Assembly (NCBI GenBank): GCA_937901905.1
Contig: CALDIF010000058.1
Location: 1 to 35,219 of the forward strand
From: an uncultured Porphyromonadaceae bacterium
Lineage (GTDB): Bacteria > Bacteroidota > Bacteroidia > Bacteroidales > Muribaculaceae
DNA: 35,219 nt
Direction: 5' to 3'
Shown: positions 7,592 through 15,102 of the stretch, piece after piece
Numbering within the stretch: position 1 is the first letter of the stretch
Layout of the letters: each line of letters opens with the position of its first letter
Position numbers and translations under genes: made by a program
The notes under the pieces: generated by a model
Seen by the model: the letters and a program-made list of their open reading frames with translations, nothing else
The model's database searches: none
What the model was told of the DNA's origin: nothing

Positions 7592-7599
7592 CAAAATTA
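7592..7599 (-). promoter_or_regulatory. -7 box for the lptF-ribBA operon
   Basis: TAATTTTG on the minus strand matches TAnnTTTG and lies about 40 bases before the permease start. No clear TTTG was found at -33. It lies 12 bases from a -7 box pointing the other way (7612-7619), so the two promoters overlap. Confidence 0.5.
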
Positions 7600-7611
7600 C
7601 AAAAAATGTTG

Positions 7612-7619
7612 TAAATTTG
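7612..7619 (+). promoter_or_regulatory. -7 box for the DUF3667 gene
   Basis: TAAATTTG matches TAnnTTTG. The transcript would begin about ten bases before ATG 7637, a very short leader. The -33 region is not well matched. Confidence 0.5.
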
Positions 7620-7636
7620 CCGAAAATTATCAGCCT

Positions 7637-8596
7637 ATGTGGGATATTAAAGCAAAATGGCGTAACTTTCGTCAATGGCAGCGTTCTCCATATGTCCAAG
7701 AGGCTCCCTCGGTTGCAGATCAACATCATTGTCTCAACTGCGGTGAAAGTTTCGACGGACTTTTTTGTCCTCGTTGCGGACAACATTTTGACACTAAACG
7801 ATTCACATGGAACAACGCTATTCGCTACTTGATTGAGGTATGGGGCTTGGGCAACAGTGTGTTTCAACGCACTATTTTTCACCTGCTCACGCGACCCGGT
7901 TATATGATTGCCGATTACATTAAAGGAAGACGACAGCCGTATTTTCAACCGGTGCGTCTATTGTTTATCGCTGTAACCATTTTTGTTATAACCGATTATG
8001 TGCTGCCTCACAGTTCGCAATCCTCGCATAAAACGTTCATTGAGTCATACGATGAAAACACTACCGATAATCACGCGGTGTCTGTGAAATCCGGTGAGTC
8101 TTCAACCGATACGGGAGTAAAAGTTACTGACCGAAGCACCAATGACGAATTGCGAGAAACCATAAGGCCGATGATGTCTCGACTGGATATGGCTTATGAA
8201 TGGCTTGAGCGTAACAAAGCAATACAACTGGTGCTATATCACACACTCATAGCAGTGATTGTGACACGATTGTTTCGCACCTCGCCTCGACTGCCACGCA
8301 CTAACGTGGTTGAGAATTTCTTTGCACAAATGTACATATGCACCCAATTGCTTGTGATTTCTTTTGTTATCATGCTGCTGACATTCCCGGTTACGACACA
8401 TGAGGTGAAAGAGATTGACGGTACATTATCTGTCATTGTGATATGTCTTGATTACAAGCAACTGTTCGGATACTCGTGGTGGGGGACTCTTTGGCGCACC
8501 GTCTTGAGTTTTGTTATCTATAATGCAGTGTTGCTCACGCTGATATTCTTGTTGGTAATGTTTTTGGCTCTATATGCCGGCATTCATGCGTTTTGA
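7637..8596 (+). CDS. DUF3667 zinc-ribbon membrane protein
   Basis: A 319-residue protein of unknown function in the DUF3667 family, widespread in Bacteroidota. An N-terminal zinc ribbon is visible: CLNCGESFDGLFCPRCGQ has four cysteines in two CxxC knuckles. It is followed by the family block TRPGYMIADYIKGRRQPYFQPVRLLFI and about four hydrophobic helices in the C-terminal two thirds. A polar segment of about 70 residues lies between the first and second helices. ATG 7637 (MWDIKAKW) is chosen over an in-frame ATG at 7589 because the predicted -7 box lies between them. The region is more AT-rich than its neighbours. The stop codon lies within the terminator stem. The gene is divergent from the lptF operon. 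Confidence 0.82.
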   Translation: MWDIKAKWRNFRQWQRSPYVQEAPSVADQHHCLNCGESFDGLFCPRCGQHFDTKRFTWNNAIRYLIEVWGLGNSVFQRTIFHLLTRPGYMIADYIKGRRQPYFQPVRLLFIAVTIFVITDYVLPHSSQSSHKTFIESYDENTTDNHAVSVKSGESSTDTGVKVTDRSTNDELRETIRPMMSRLDMAYEWLERNKAIQLVLYHTLIAVIVTRLFRTSPRLPRTNVVENFFAQMYICTQLLVISFVIMLLTFPVTTHEVKEIDGTLSVIVICLDYKQLFGYSWWGTLWRTVLSFVIYNAVLLTLIFLLVMFLALYAGIHAF

Positions 8597-8628
8597 AATC
8601 GGATCGGTTCACGATACGATTTCAAAAC
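8590..8628. terminator. Bidirectional terminator between DUF3667 and GT2 genes
   Basis: A perfect 12-bp stem GTTTTGAAATCG (8590-8601) / CGATTTCAAAAC (8617-8628) separates convergent genes. The left arm includes the last codons and the stop of the DUF3667 gene. Confidence 0.7.
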
Positions 8629-8652
8629 AACCGGGTAATGCAGTGTCGAACT

Positions 8653-9588
8653 TCAACCGACAATCAAACGTTTAATCCATAGGGCGAATACTACCGGGCG
8701 CGGCACACCGCAAGGACATTTCATGTAGAACCACAAGGATTGTGGTGAGCGCGTCAAACCATGATACAAATCTCCCCGTTTGCGCGAAGAAATGTATGAG
8801 GTCTTGTGTTGTATCAACAGGTCGCGTAATTCACCATCTTCGGCATTAGCGGGTGGGGTTTCGAACCAAATGTCAAGCCATGAACTCACTGCGTCCCATG
8901 CTTCAAGTTTGCCAAGGGTCAACTGTGTATTGTGCGTACTCGTGATTGCCGCATCGTGCATGCGGTAACCGTAACAGAACACGTTGCAATTTGCTATTCC
9001 GTGTCGGCGTGCCACGGCTGCTACTGTGATGTCATCACTTGCCCAACCATAGGGGAAATCGACAAAACCACCATTTTCCTTTAACGCTTCGGTACGAAAC
9101 AACCAATCCCCAATTGACTGGCGACACCCGTTCCACTTGTTCCATAACATTGAATAAGCACTCTCAAGTTCCGGTCGAGGTTCTTGTTCGCTTCTTGTGT
9201 TGCCGTCAACATCAATTACCACCAAGCGCGTGTGATAAACGTCCAATCCGGGGTGCTTGTCAATCAACGCGTCATATTCACTTAAACAGTAGGGCATCAA
9301 CAGGTCGTCATCACCCATGCACATGACGAATTCGCCACGGGCAAGTTTGAGACATTCATTCCAATTTTCTACTATATGCTGAGCGCCGTGACCGTTAGCG
9401 TTGCGACTGTAACTGACGCGCGTGTCGCTCAAGTAGGGCAGGACTATGTCGCTCAAGTTCTCGGGCGAATTATCATCGACGATAATCAGTTCCCAATCTT
9501 CGTAATCTTGGCTCAACACACTCGCGATGGCTGCATCAAGATGTGTTTTCTTATATGCCGGTATCAGTATGGAGTATCGTGGTGTCAT
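8653..9588 (-). CDS. Family 2 glycosyltransferase
   Basis: A 311-residue GT-A fold glycosyltransferase. YSILIPAYKK opens the Rossmann-like nucleotide-sugar domain, IIVDDNSPEN (D38, D39) contacts the nucleotide, and MGDDDLLMPY (residues 91-100) is the metal-binding DxD region. WASDDITVAAVARRHG resembles the acceptor-side ED motif. No membrane helix is obvious, so it is a soluble or peripheral enzyme, probably building a surface glycan; donor and acceptor are unknown. Its ATG overlaps the stop of rlmH by four bases (ATGA), so the two are translated from one message. It is the last gene of that pair. Confidence 0.9.
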   Translation of the reverse strand: MTPRYSILIPAYKKTHLDAAIASVLSQDYEDWELIIVDDNSPENLSDIVLPYLSDTRVSYSRNANGHGAQHIVENWNECLKLARGEFVMCMGDDDLLMPYCLSEYDALIDKHPGLDVYHTRLVVIDVDGNTRSEQEPRPELESAYSMLWNKWNGCRQSIGDWLFRTEALKENGGFVDFPYGWASDDITVAAVARRHGIANCNVFCYGYRMHDAAITSTHNTQLTLGKLEAWDAVSSWLDIWFETPPANAEDGELRDLLIQHKTSYISSRKRGDLYHGLTRSPQSLWFYMKCPCGVPRPVVFALWIKRLIVG

Positions 9589-10058
9589 TCGTGATGATAT
9601 GGCTCGTGGTTAAGTATCGTGAACGCCCTGTACAACTGTTCGATGAATATTAATCTTATCATCTCGTGGTTGAATGTCATGCGACTCATTGATAGTTGTG
9701 CATCAGCACGAGCGTAAACATCCGGTGAAAACCCGTAAGGACCGCCAATCACGAACACGAGGCGACGGCAACCGCTTGCCATGCGCCGTTGGAAACGTGC
9801 GGCAAATTCGACGCTGCTATATTCATCGCCGCGTTCGTCAAGCAACACGACTCTGTCGCCACTGTTTATCGTGGCAAGCAGTTTGACACCCTCGGCTTGT
9901 TTTTGCTCATCAACGCTCATGTTGCGAGTGTTTTTCAAATCACCTATAGTGACAATTTCTACCGAGCCGTAGTGTCGCAAGCGCGACATGTAGTCGTCAA
10001 TGCCGGTTGCAAGCGCGACATTTGATGTCTTGCCTATAACGAGTAATGTGATTTTCAT
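9585..10058 (-). CDS. rlmH: 23S rRNA (pseudouridine1915-N3)-methyltransferase
   Basis: A 157-residue SPOUT-class methyltransferase, the size of E. coli RlmH (155). It methylates pseudouridine 1915 in helix 69 of 23S rRNA using S-adenosylmethionine. The knot region shows VFVIGGPYGFS, and the C-terminus has the conserved LSMSRMTFNHEMIRLIFIEQ, then YRA and PYHHE. ATG 10058 (MKITLLVIGKT) is chosen because it gives the family N-terminus; an upstream in-frame start at 10109 adds residues without similarity. Translationally coupled to the following glycosyltransferase, a combination with no obvious functional link. Confidence 0.95.
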   Translation of the reverse strand: MKITLLVIGKTSNVALATGIDDYMSRLRHYGSVEIVTIGDLKNTRNMSVDEQKQAEGVKLLATINSGDRVVLLDERGDEYSSVEFAARFQRRMASGCRRLVFVIGGPYGFSPDVYARADAQLSMSRMTFNHEMIRLIFIEQLYRAFTILNHEPYHHE

Positions 10059-10178
10059 CGCTATTGAAACAAACAGGATCGCCGCACGCGACGACCCATG
10101 TAATATCATTCGTGAATGTAACGAGTTAACTGTAATCCACTAAACTCCAAACACAGCGTTTATAATCATAAACTCCAA

Positions 10179-10724
10179 TTATAGTTCTTCGCTTGCAATC
10201 TCGCCGAAGTCTTCCAATTCCTCCTCGTTGAACTCGTCATCACCGTAGAACTCTTCGCCGATTTCATCGACAGTCGGGACGGGAACCTGCTTCGGTGTCG
10301 GCTCAAAGGTGTCAATGTCCATTAATTCTACCGGTGCACGACCTTCCTTGCGTTCACACAAGGGATCGTGTAACTCTTTGCCGGGAATAATCTCTTTGAG
10401 TTTGATATAGAAACTGCGCTCATTCATCATGTCGAACACGAACTTGAGTTTTTGTCCCTCATCTTCAACCAATTCATCAACCCGAGTTTCATCCATTATC
10501 CACAAGTCCTCATCGCTGTCAAGGCCCATATCAACAAGTGTCACTTCTTGATGTTTGTGCCACTCGTCATCGCAGATGTAGAACGACTGCATCTGATCTT
10601 TGCCGTAACCGGCAGCATCAACAATAGCATTACGCAACGACATGAAGGAGTCTTCACTGTCGATAGCAATAACCAGTTTGAAATTGGGAGCCTCTTCTGA
10701 CTTTACCACAAATTTGTAAACCAT
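10179..10724 (-). CDS. pRiA4b ORF-3-like acidic protein
   Basis: A 181-residue soluble protein resembling the plasmid pRiA4b ORF-3 family, also labelled 'IS1096 element passenger TnpR family'. The first 115 residues form the conserved fold: FYICDDEWHKHQEVTLVDMG and the LKFVFDMMNERSFYIKL strand match the family pattern. The last 60 residues are very acidic (EEFYGDDEFNEEELEDFGE). Despite the family name nothing around it suggests a mobile element; Bacteroidales genomes usually carry it as a single chromosomal gene. Biochemical function is unknown. It stands alone on the minus strand between rlmH and the divergent secreted-protein gene. Confidence 0.8.
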   Translation of the reverse strand: MVYKFVVKSEEAPNFKLVIAIDSEDSFMSLRNAIVDAAGYGKDQMQSFYICDDEWHKHQEVTLVDMGLDSDEDLWIMDETRVDELVEDEGQKLKFVFDMMNERSFYIKLKEIIPGKELHDPLCERKEGRAPVELMDIDTFEPTPKQVPVPTVDEIGEEFYGDDEFNEEELEDFGEIASEEL

Positions 10725-11025
10725 GATATATTAAGTACTTTACGTTTTCGTTTGCCTTTCACGCTGCGAAATTAGTAAATTATTCTTGTTTGCAACAATT
10801 TTTTCATCATTTTTTCGTCAATTACACTTTATCTTTTCAAAAACTGCCGTTTATCACGAGAAATCATTGTTATTACAAATATTTTGATATGAGAAATTAT
10901 CCGCAAACCGTTTGTCGTTTCAAAAATTATTTGTAACTTTGCGTCAACTAACCATTGGACAATTATTGTTAATCTTACAATAACTGATTAATTAACTTTT
11001 ATTTATTAACTTAAACAACTGTAGC
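10725..11025. other. Divergent intergenic region, 301 bp
   Basis: AT-rich. A weak minus-strand promoter candidate for the acidic protein is TAATTTCG (10774-10767) with ATTG about 21 bases upstream. The strong plus-strand promoter is listed separately. No RNA gene or further structure was recognised. Confidence 0.5.
10911..10941 (+). promoter_or_regulatory. Consensus promoter for the large secreted protein
   Basis: TTTG (10911-10914), exactly 19 bases, then TAACTTTG (10934-10941) is a full match to the Bacteroidales consensus. The leader would be about 75 bases long and AT-rich, with an A-rich stretch before ATG 11026. This suggests strong expression. Confidence 0.85.
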
Positions 11026-13557
11026 ATGAAGAAATTCTATTCTTTGATGTTGTTGTTGGTAATGGTTGGTCTGAATGCGACCGCCTACACTTTTGCTGTG
11101 GTAGGTGACGCATTTGCCGGTTGGGGAATGCCGGGAAATGTCCAATATTTTACTGACAACGGTGATGGTACTTACACGTTGGTGTATGCGGGAGCCACAG
11201 CGAATGACTTCAAACTGACGGGTGTGAGCACCGACAACGTCCAATTTGTCGACTGGAACGGCACCGGCGATACCTATTTCAACAACGGTCTTTACGGCAG
11301 CAGTTCATTAGCCAAGGGCGACAACGAATTAAGTGCAGGTTATAGCTCTAATATTAATCTGCCTATAGCCGGCGACGTGACTTTGACTATCAGTAATGTT
11401 ACTGCAACTTCATGTAAACTTAACATTGCCGTCACCAACGAGGTCGCCGTCACCGAGACATACACGGTAGCCGGTACCCCGACTGACCTGTTCGGTACCG
11501 AGTGGGCTCCGACCAACACTGACAATGACATGACTCTTGCCGATGGTGTTTACACTTGGCAAAAGACAGGTCTCGTGTTGAGCGGCGGCACGGCTGTGCA
11601 GTTCAAGGTGTGTAAAAATCATGCTTGGGGTACAGCCTATCCGCAAAATGACTATGAGACCCAGGTTCCGGAGGATGGTACATTCACGGTAACAATCACC
11701 ATGGATGCCGCTACTCATGATGTAAACTGTGTCTTCACCAAGGAAGGCGATGCGGTGATTACTCACACCTACACCGTGGGTGGGACTCCTACCGCAGTGT
11801 TCGGTACCGAGTGGGACAAGACCAACACTGACAATGACATGTCGCTTGTTGACGGTCTGTACACATTGACCAAGAGCAATGTTGAACTTGGAGCGAATCA
11901 AGATGTCTCTTTCAAGGTTATTAAAGACCACAACTGGGATATAGCCTATCCGTCAGCCAACTATGTGATGACAACGACCGTTGCCGGCACATACAACGTG
12001 ACCATTACTTTCAATGCCGAGACCACCGAGGTAGTCGGTGCTTTGGAATTGGTTCAGGGTGAGGTTGTCGAGCCGGACTATTATTTGAAGGGCGCGTTTG
12101 ACAATTGGGGCAACGGTGTTCAATTGGTCAAGCAAGCCGATGGCACATACGTGTCCGAGGAAGCCATTGCAATTGCTGCAGGTCAAGAGTTCCTCGTATA
12201 CGACAATAACAGCAATAACTACTACGGACCTCAAACGGCAGCGTATGAGTTGACCGAAGAAGTTCCCGGAGCTGATCTTTACGCGAATACCAGTAATAAC
12301 TTCGTTATCACGTCTGACCAGAATTTGACCGTTAAGGTTGGTATTAACGACAACGAGCAGTTGTATATCCACACCGAGGGTTGGGTAAGCGAGGTGCTGA
12401 CCGTGAATGTTATCGGTGGCGTGGATAGCGAGTGGAGTGAGCAACTTACATTCCCGCTGACTCTCGATACCGAGACTAATTACTATGTATCGGCCGCCGA
12501 CATCGCAATCAGTGCCGGTTTCAACTTTAAGGTGTTTGTTAATGGTGACCGTGGTACCGATGCCAATTACGGCGCAGTAGTTGATGGAGACCATTGGCTT
12601 GACCTCACCGCCGAGCAATTCGGTCAAGGCTTTGACATCGCCACTACGGGTCAAAACATTTACTTCCCCGAGGATGCGACAGTGCAGTTTGTTGTACCTG
12701 CCGACTTCTCCTACATGATTATCAACGGCGCATTTGTGCCGGGTATCTCGCTCAACGAGATGAAGACTGCGGGTGCCGGTGAGTACAAACTTGCCGGTCC
12801 GGTTGCTATCGCTTATGCAAAGGACGGCAAACTCTACGTTGTCGATGCTGACAAGGTGTGGATGCCTCTCAATGTAAGCGGTGTTGATGAGTTGAGCGCT
12901 CTCACCGACGGTGGCTTGCAGAACATCAAGGGTTCGTTCGATGGAAACGAACTTGACCCGTTGTTCACTGTGACTTCGGCAGAAGTCTTGGCATCGACCG
13001 ACATTGACACCACTCCGTACCAACTCATCCTCGGTGCTGACGAGATCGAGATGCCGGTTGCCGGTCAGGTCGTCGAGGTGTTCGGCTATTGGCACAACGG
13101 TAAGTTGCGCGGTTACAGCGGTAAGAACGGTTCTCAGGCTTACGGTCGCGAGTTCAATCTCGCCGGTGATACCGATGACCTCGTTGAGGGTGAGTGCTAC
13201 CTCATTCCTGTTGCTGTGAAACTCAACAGCGCGTGGAGCTCTTCAACAATTACCGACGTCAACAGCGGTGATTCCGGTATCGGTTTCGGTGGCGGTGGCA
13301 GTGGCGGTGCTCGTGCACCTCGTCGCATTGCCGCAACTGACGACAACGCAACGCAGAACCTCACCGGAACAATCGTCGGTGAAGTTAAGGCAGGTGTCGA
13401 GACCGGTGTTAACGAACTCAACAGCGACAAGGCTATCAGTGGCGTGCAATACGTCAACGTTGCCGGTCAAGTGAGTGCCGAGCCGTTCGAGGGCGTGAAC
13501 ATCGTTGTTACCACCTACGTTGACGGAACTCGCAGTGCTGTCAAGGTCGTGAAGTAA
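11026..13557 (+). CDS. Secreted multidomain protein with C-terminal sorting-type domain
   Basis: An 843-residue exported protein with a signal peptide (MKKFYSLMLLLVMVGLNATA). Visible layout: an N-terminal beta domain (about 21-140); two tandem units (about 146-248 and 249-345) each beginning YTVxGTP, then FGTEW, TNTDNDM and a late HxWxxAYP, resembling small starch- or glycan-binding domains; a YYLKGAFDNWGNGVQL domain (about 350-450) of the same general sandwich type; another beta domain; an OB-like domain (about 575-720) ending GQVVEVFGYW and LRGYSGKNG; a Gly-rich linker; and a C-terminal module with YVNVAGQVSAEPFEGVNIVVTTYVDG resembling type IX secretion sorting domains. It may bind polysaccharide at the cell surface; that is inference. 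No catalytic motif was seen. A relative lies at 33755-35219. Confidence 0.85.
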   Translation: MKKFYSLMLLLVMVGLNATAYTFAVVGDAFAGWGMPGNVQYFTDNGDGTYTLVYAGATANDFKLTGVSTDNVQFVDWNGTGDTYFNNGLYGSSSLAKGDNELSAGYSSNINLPIAGDVTLTISNVTATSCKLNIAVTNEVAVTETYTVAGTPTDLFGTEWAPTNTDNDMTLADGVYTWQKTGLVLSGGTAVQFKVCKNHAWGTAYPQNDYETQVPEDGTFTVTITMDAATHDVNCVFTKEGDAVITHTYTVGGTPTAVFGTEWDKTNTDNDMSLVDGLYTLTKSNVELGANQDVSFKVIKDHNWDIAYPSANYVMTTTVAGTYNVTITFNAETTEVVGALELVQGEVVEPDYYLKGAFDNWGNGVQLVKQADGTYVSEEAIAIAAGQEFLVYDNNSNNYYGPQTAAYELTEEVPGADLYANTSNNFVITSDQNLTVKVGINDNEQLYIHTEGWVSEVLTVNVIGGVDSEWSEQLTFPLTLDTETNYYVSAADIAISAGFNFKVFVNGDRGTDANYGAVVDGDHWLDLTAEQFGQGFDIATTGQNIYFPEDATVQFVVPADFSYMIINGAFVPGISLNEMKTAGAGEYKLAGPVAIAYAKDGKLYVVDADKVWMPLNVSGVDELSALTDGGLQNIKGSFDGNELDPLFTVTSAEVLASTDIDTTPYQLILGADEIEMPVAGQVVEVFGYWHNGKLRGYSGKNGSQAYGREFNLAGDTDDLVEGECYLIPVAVKLNSAWSSSTITDVNSGDSGIGFGGGGSGGARAPRRIAATDDNATQNLTGTIVGEVKAGVETGVNELNSDKAISGVQYVNVAGQVSAEPFEGVNIVVTTYVDGTRSAVKVVK
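11461..11769 (+). repeat. Tandem coding repeat, unit 1 (309 bp)
   Basis: Unit 1 of a duplicated domain with a 103-codon period. At the DNA level TTCGGTACCGAGTGGG is identical in both units, and a 22-base stretch beginning GACCAACACTGACA is also identical. Elsewhere the units have diverged. Confidence 0.8.
11770..12060 (+). repeat. Tandem coding repeat, unit 2
   Basis: Second unit, beginning TACACCGTGGGTGGG. It encodes the same order of motifs (FGTEW, TNTDNDM, FKV, HNWDIAYP) as unit 1. The end is set by loss of similarity before YYLKGAFDNWG. Confidence 0.75.
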
Positions 13558-13574
13558 GAAATTACAATTATACC

Positions 13575-13618
13575 TTAATAAAAGAGGAGGTTCGATAGCG
13601 AACCTCCTCTTTTATTAA
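13575..13618 (+). terminator. Strong terminator after the secreted protein
   Basis: A perfect 20-bp stem (13575-13594 with 13599-13618) with an ATAG loop. The core pairs AGAGGAGGTTCG with CGAACCTCCTCT, and the arms end in A- and T-rich tracts, so it can work in either direction. Confidence 0.9.
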
Positions 13619-13718
13619 GATGTTGCCCATAAATACACGAGAGTTTTATGTTGTTTTACGCGAGATAGACGTGAGAATTGGCGAGAGAAAAATTTTAGAG
13701 CATAATAAATGGTGATAT

Positions 13719-13749
13719 ATTGTCATGTCGAAAAAATTTTGTACCTTTG
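13719..13749 (+). promoter_or_regulatory. Predicted rplY promoter
   Basis: ATTG (13719-13722), 19 bases, TACCTTTG (13742-13749). The transcript would have a leader of about 85 bases containing CATCAC-GT-GTGATG at about 13769-13782, a small inverted repeat that could be a feedback site; that role is speculation. Confidence 0.7.
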
Positions 13750-13840
13750 CGAGGCTTTTTTAACAAGCATCACGTGTGATGGGAAATTAAGGAAGCGAAT
13801 TATTGACTTAATTTTTAGTAACACAACAAGTTAACAACAA

Positions 13841-14512
13841 ATGAAGACATTTGAATTGAAGGCAGAGGCCCGTACGGACCTTGGCAAGAAAGCGGCTCGC
13901 GCATTGCGCAAAGAGAACAAAATTCCCGTAGTGCTCAACGGTGGCAAACTTGTTGACCTTGATGAGAACGGCAACTATGTCGGCACATTGGCTGCCGGTG
14001 AGAAGGTTGTCCCCATCGGTCGTGACGGCAAGGGTATCATCACCACCGACCTCGTGGTTAACTTCTCCGATATTCGCAAGTTGATCTACACTCCTGAAAT
14101 TTTCGTTATCAATTTGTCGTATTCCGGCAAGACCTGTAAGGCAGTGCTCAAGGACATTCAGTTCCACAAGGTGAGTGATGCTATCTTGCACATCGACCTG
14201 CTCGAGGTGAGCGAGGACAAGCCCGTCGTGGTCGAGGTTCCCGTGCATGTTCAGGGTCACGCTGTGGGTGTGAAAGCCGGTGGTAAACTTTACTTGAACT
14301 TGAAGAAGGTGAAAGTGAAAGCGATTTACACCGCTATACCCGAGACCATAGTCGTTGACGTTACCGAGTGCAAGATCGGTCATTCCATCAAGGTCGGTGA
14401 CCTGCACTTTGACGAATTCGAGTTGGTTAACCCCAAGGATCTCGTTATCGCCGGTGTGCGCACGACACGTGCCGCCAAGGCTGCTGCCGAGGGCGAGGAA
14501 GCCGAGGCATAA
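13841..14512 (+). CDS. rplY: Ribosomal protein bL25, long (CTC) form
   Basis: A 223-residue bL25 of the CTC type that binds 5S rRNA in the large subunit. The N-terminal RNA-binding half begins MKTFELKAEARTDLGKKAARALRKENKIPVVL-like, with the conserved basic helix and KAVLKDIQFHKVSDAILHIDLLEV. The C-terminal CTC domain (VPVHVQGHAVGVKAGGKLYL) follows, and the tail is acidic and Ala-rich (AAKAAAEGEEAEA). Length fits Bacteroidota bL25. It heads an operon with pth, whose start lies 12 bases after this stop; the rplY-pth order is common across bacteria and joins two translation factors. Confidence 0.96.
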   Translation: MKTFELKAEARTDLGKKAARALRKENKIPVVLNGGKLVDLDENGNYVGTLAAGEKVVPIGRDGKGIITTDLVVNFSDIRKLIYTPEIFVINLSYSGKTCKAVLKDIQFHKVSDAILHIDLLEVSEDKPVVVEVPVHVQGHAVGVKAGGKLYLNLKKVKVKAIYTAIPETIVVDVTECKIGHSIKVGDLHFDEFELVNPKDLVIAGVRTTRAAKAAAEGEEAEA

Positions 14513-14524
14513 CCGGTGCCGGGC

Positions 14525-15088
14525 ATGAAACACCTGATAGTTGGGTTGGGAAATATCGGTGCCGAGTACGCCGATACCCGCCACAACATAGGATTTACGA
14601 TATTGGATGCCCTCGCGGGGGCATCCAATGTTGTATTTACCACAGCACGTTACGGTGCGGTGGCTGAGGTGCGTGTGAAAAATCAGCAGTTGGTGTTGCT
14701 CAAGCCGTCGACCTACATGAACGCGAGTGGTGACGCGGTGCGTTATTGGTTGCAGCATGAGGGGCTTGATGTGAGCCGGCTATTGGTTGTTCTTGACGAC
14801 CTGTCCCTACCGTTCGGCACCATCAGGTTGCGTCGCAGCGGCAGTGACGGCGGTCACAACGGCTTGAAACACATTGATGCCATGCTCGGTACATCGGGCT
14901 ATGCCCGTATGCGTTTCGGCATCGGCAACGACTTTCCTCGAGGCGCGCAAATCGACTATGTGTTGGGACATTGGACAGCCGAGCAGTTGTCGGCATTGCC
15001 CGATCGTGTGAGTGTCGCGGTTGATGCTATCAAGGCGTGTGTGTTGAGCGGTATAGATTTTGCTATGACCAATTACAATAACAAGTAA
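14525..15088 (+). CDS. pth: Peptidyl-tRNA hydrolase
   Basis: A 187-residue enzyme that frees tRNA from peptidyl-tRNA dropped by stalled ribosomes. All catalytic positions known from E. coli Pth are present: N10 (GLGN), H20 (TRHNIG), N66 (STYMNASG), D92 (VLDDLSLPFG) and N112 (GGHNGLKH). ATG 14525 gives the family start MKHLIVGLGN; an in-frame GTG at 14516 would add only three residues and lies four bases after rplY. Length equals typical Pth (about 190). The next gene starts 14 bases downstream. Confidence 0.95.
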   Translation: MKHLIVGLGNIGAEYADTRHNIGFTILDALAGASNVVFTTARYGAVAEVRVKNQQLVLLKPSTYMNASGDAVRYWLQHEGLDVSRLLVVLDDLSLPFGTIRLRRSGSDGGHNGLKHIDAMLGTSGYARMRFGIGNDFPRGAQIDYVLGHWTAEQLSALPDRVSVAVDAIKACVLSGIDFAMTNYNNK

Positions 15089-15102
15089 ACGGGAAACTCG
15101 AA

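Noticed and set aside
10179..10724. The 'IS1096 passenger TnpR' label as evidence of a transposon
   Set aside because: No inverted repeats, transposase or target duplications surround the gene; the family name is historical.
11461..12060. Tandem repeats considered as a CRISPR array or minisatellite
   Set aside because: The 309-bp period is in frame and encodes a domain duplicated once only. No CRISPR-type short repeats occur anywhere in the window.
11953..13095. 380-codon open frame on the minus strand opposite the large secreted protein
   Set aside because: A shadow of codon bias in the plus-strand gene, which has a signal peptide, promoter, terminator and domain structure. The minus frame has no recognisable domain.
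13808..14758. 316-codon minus-strand frame
   Set aside because: It lies antisense to rplY and pth, both certain genes.
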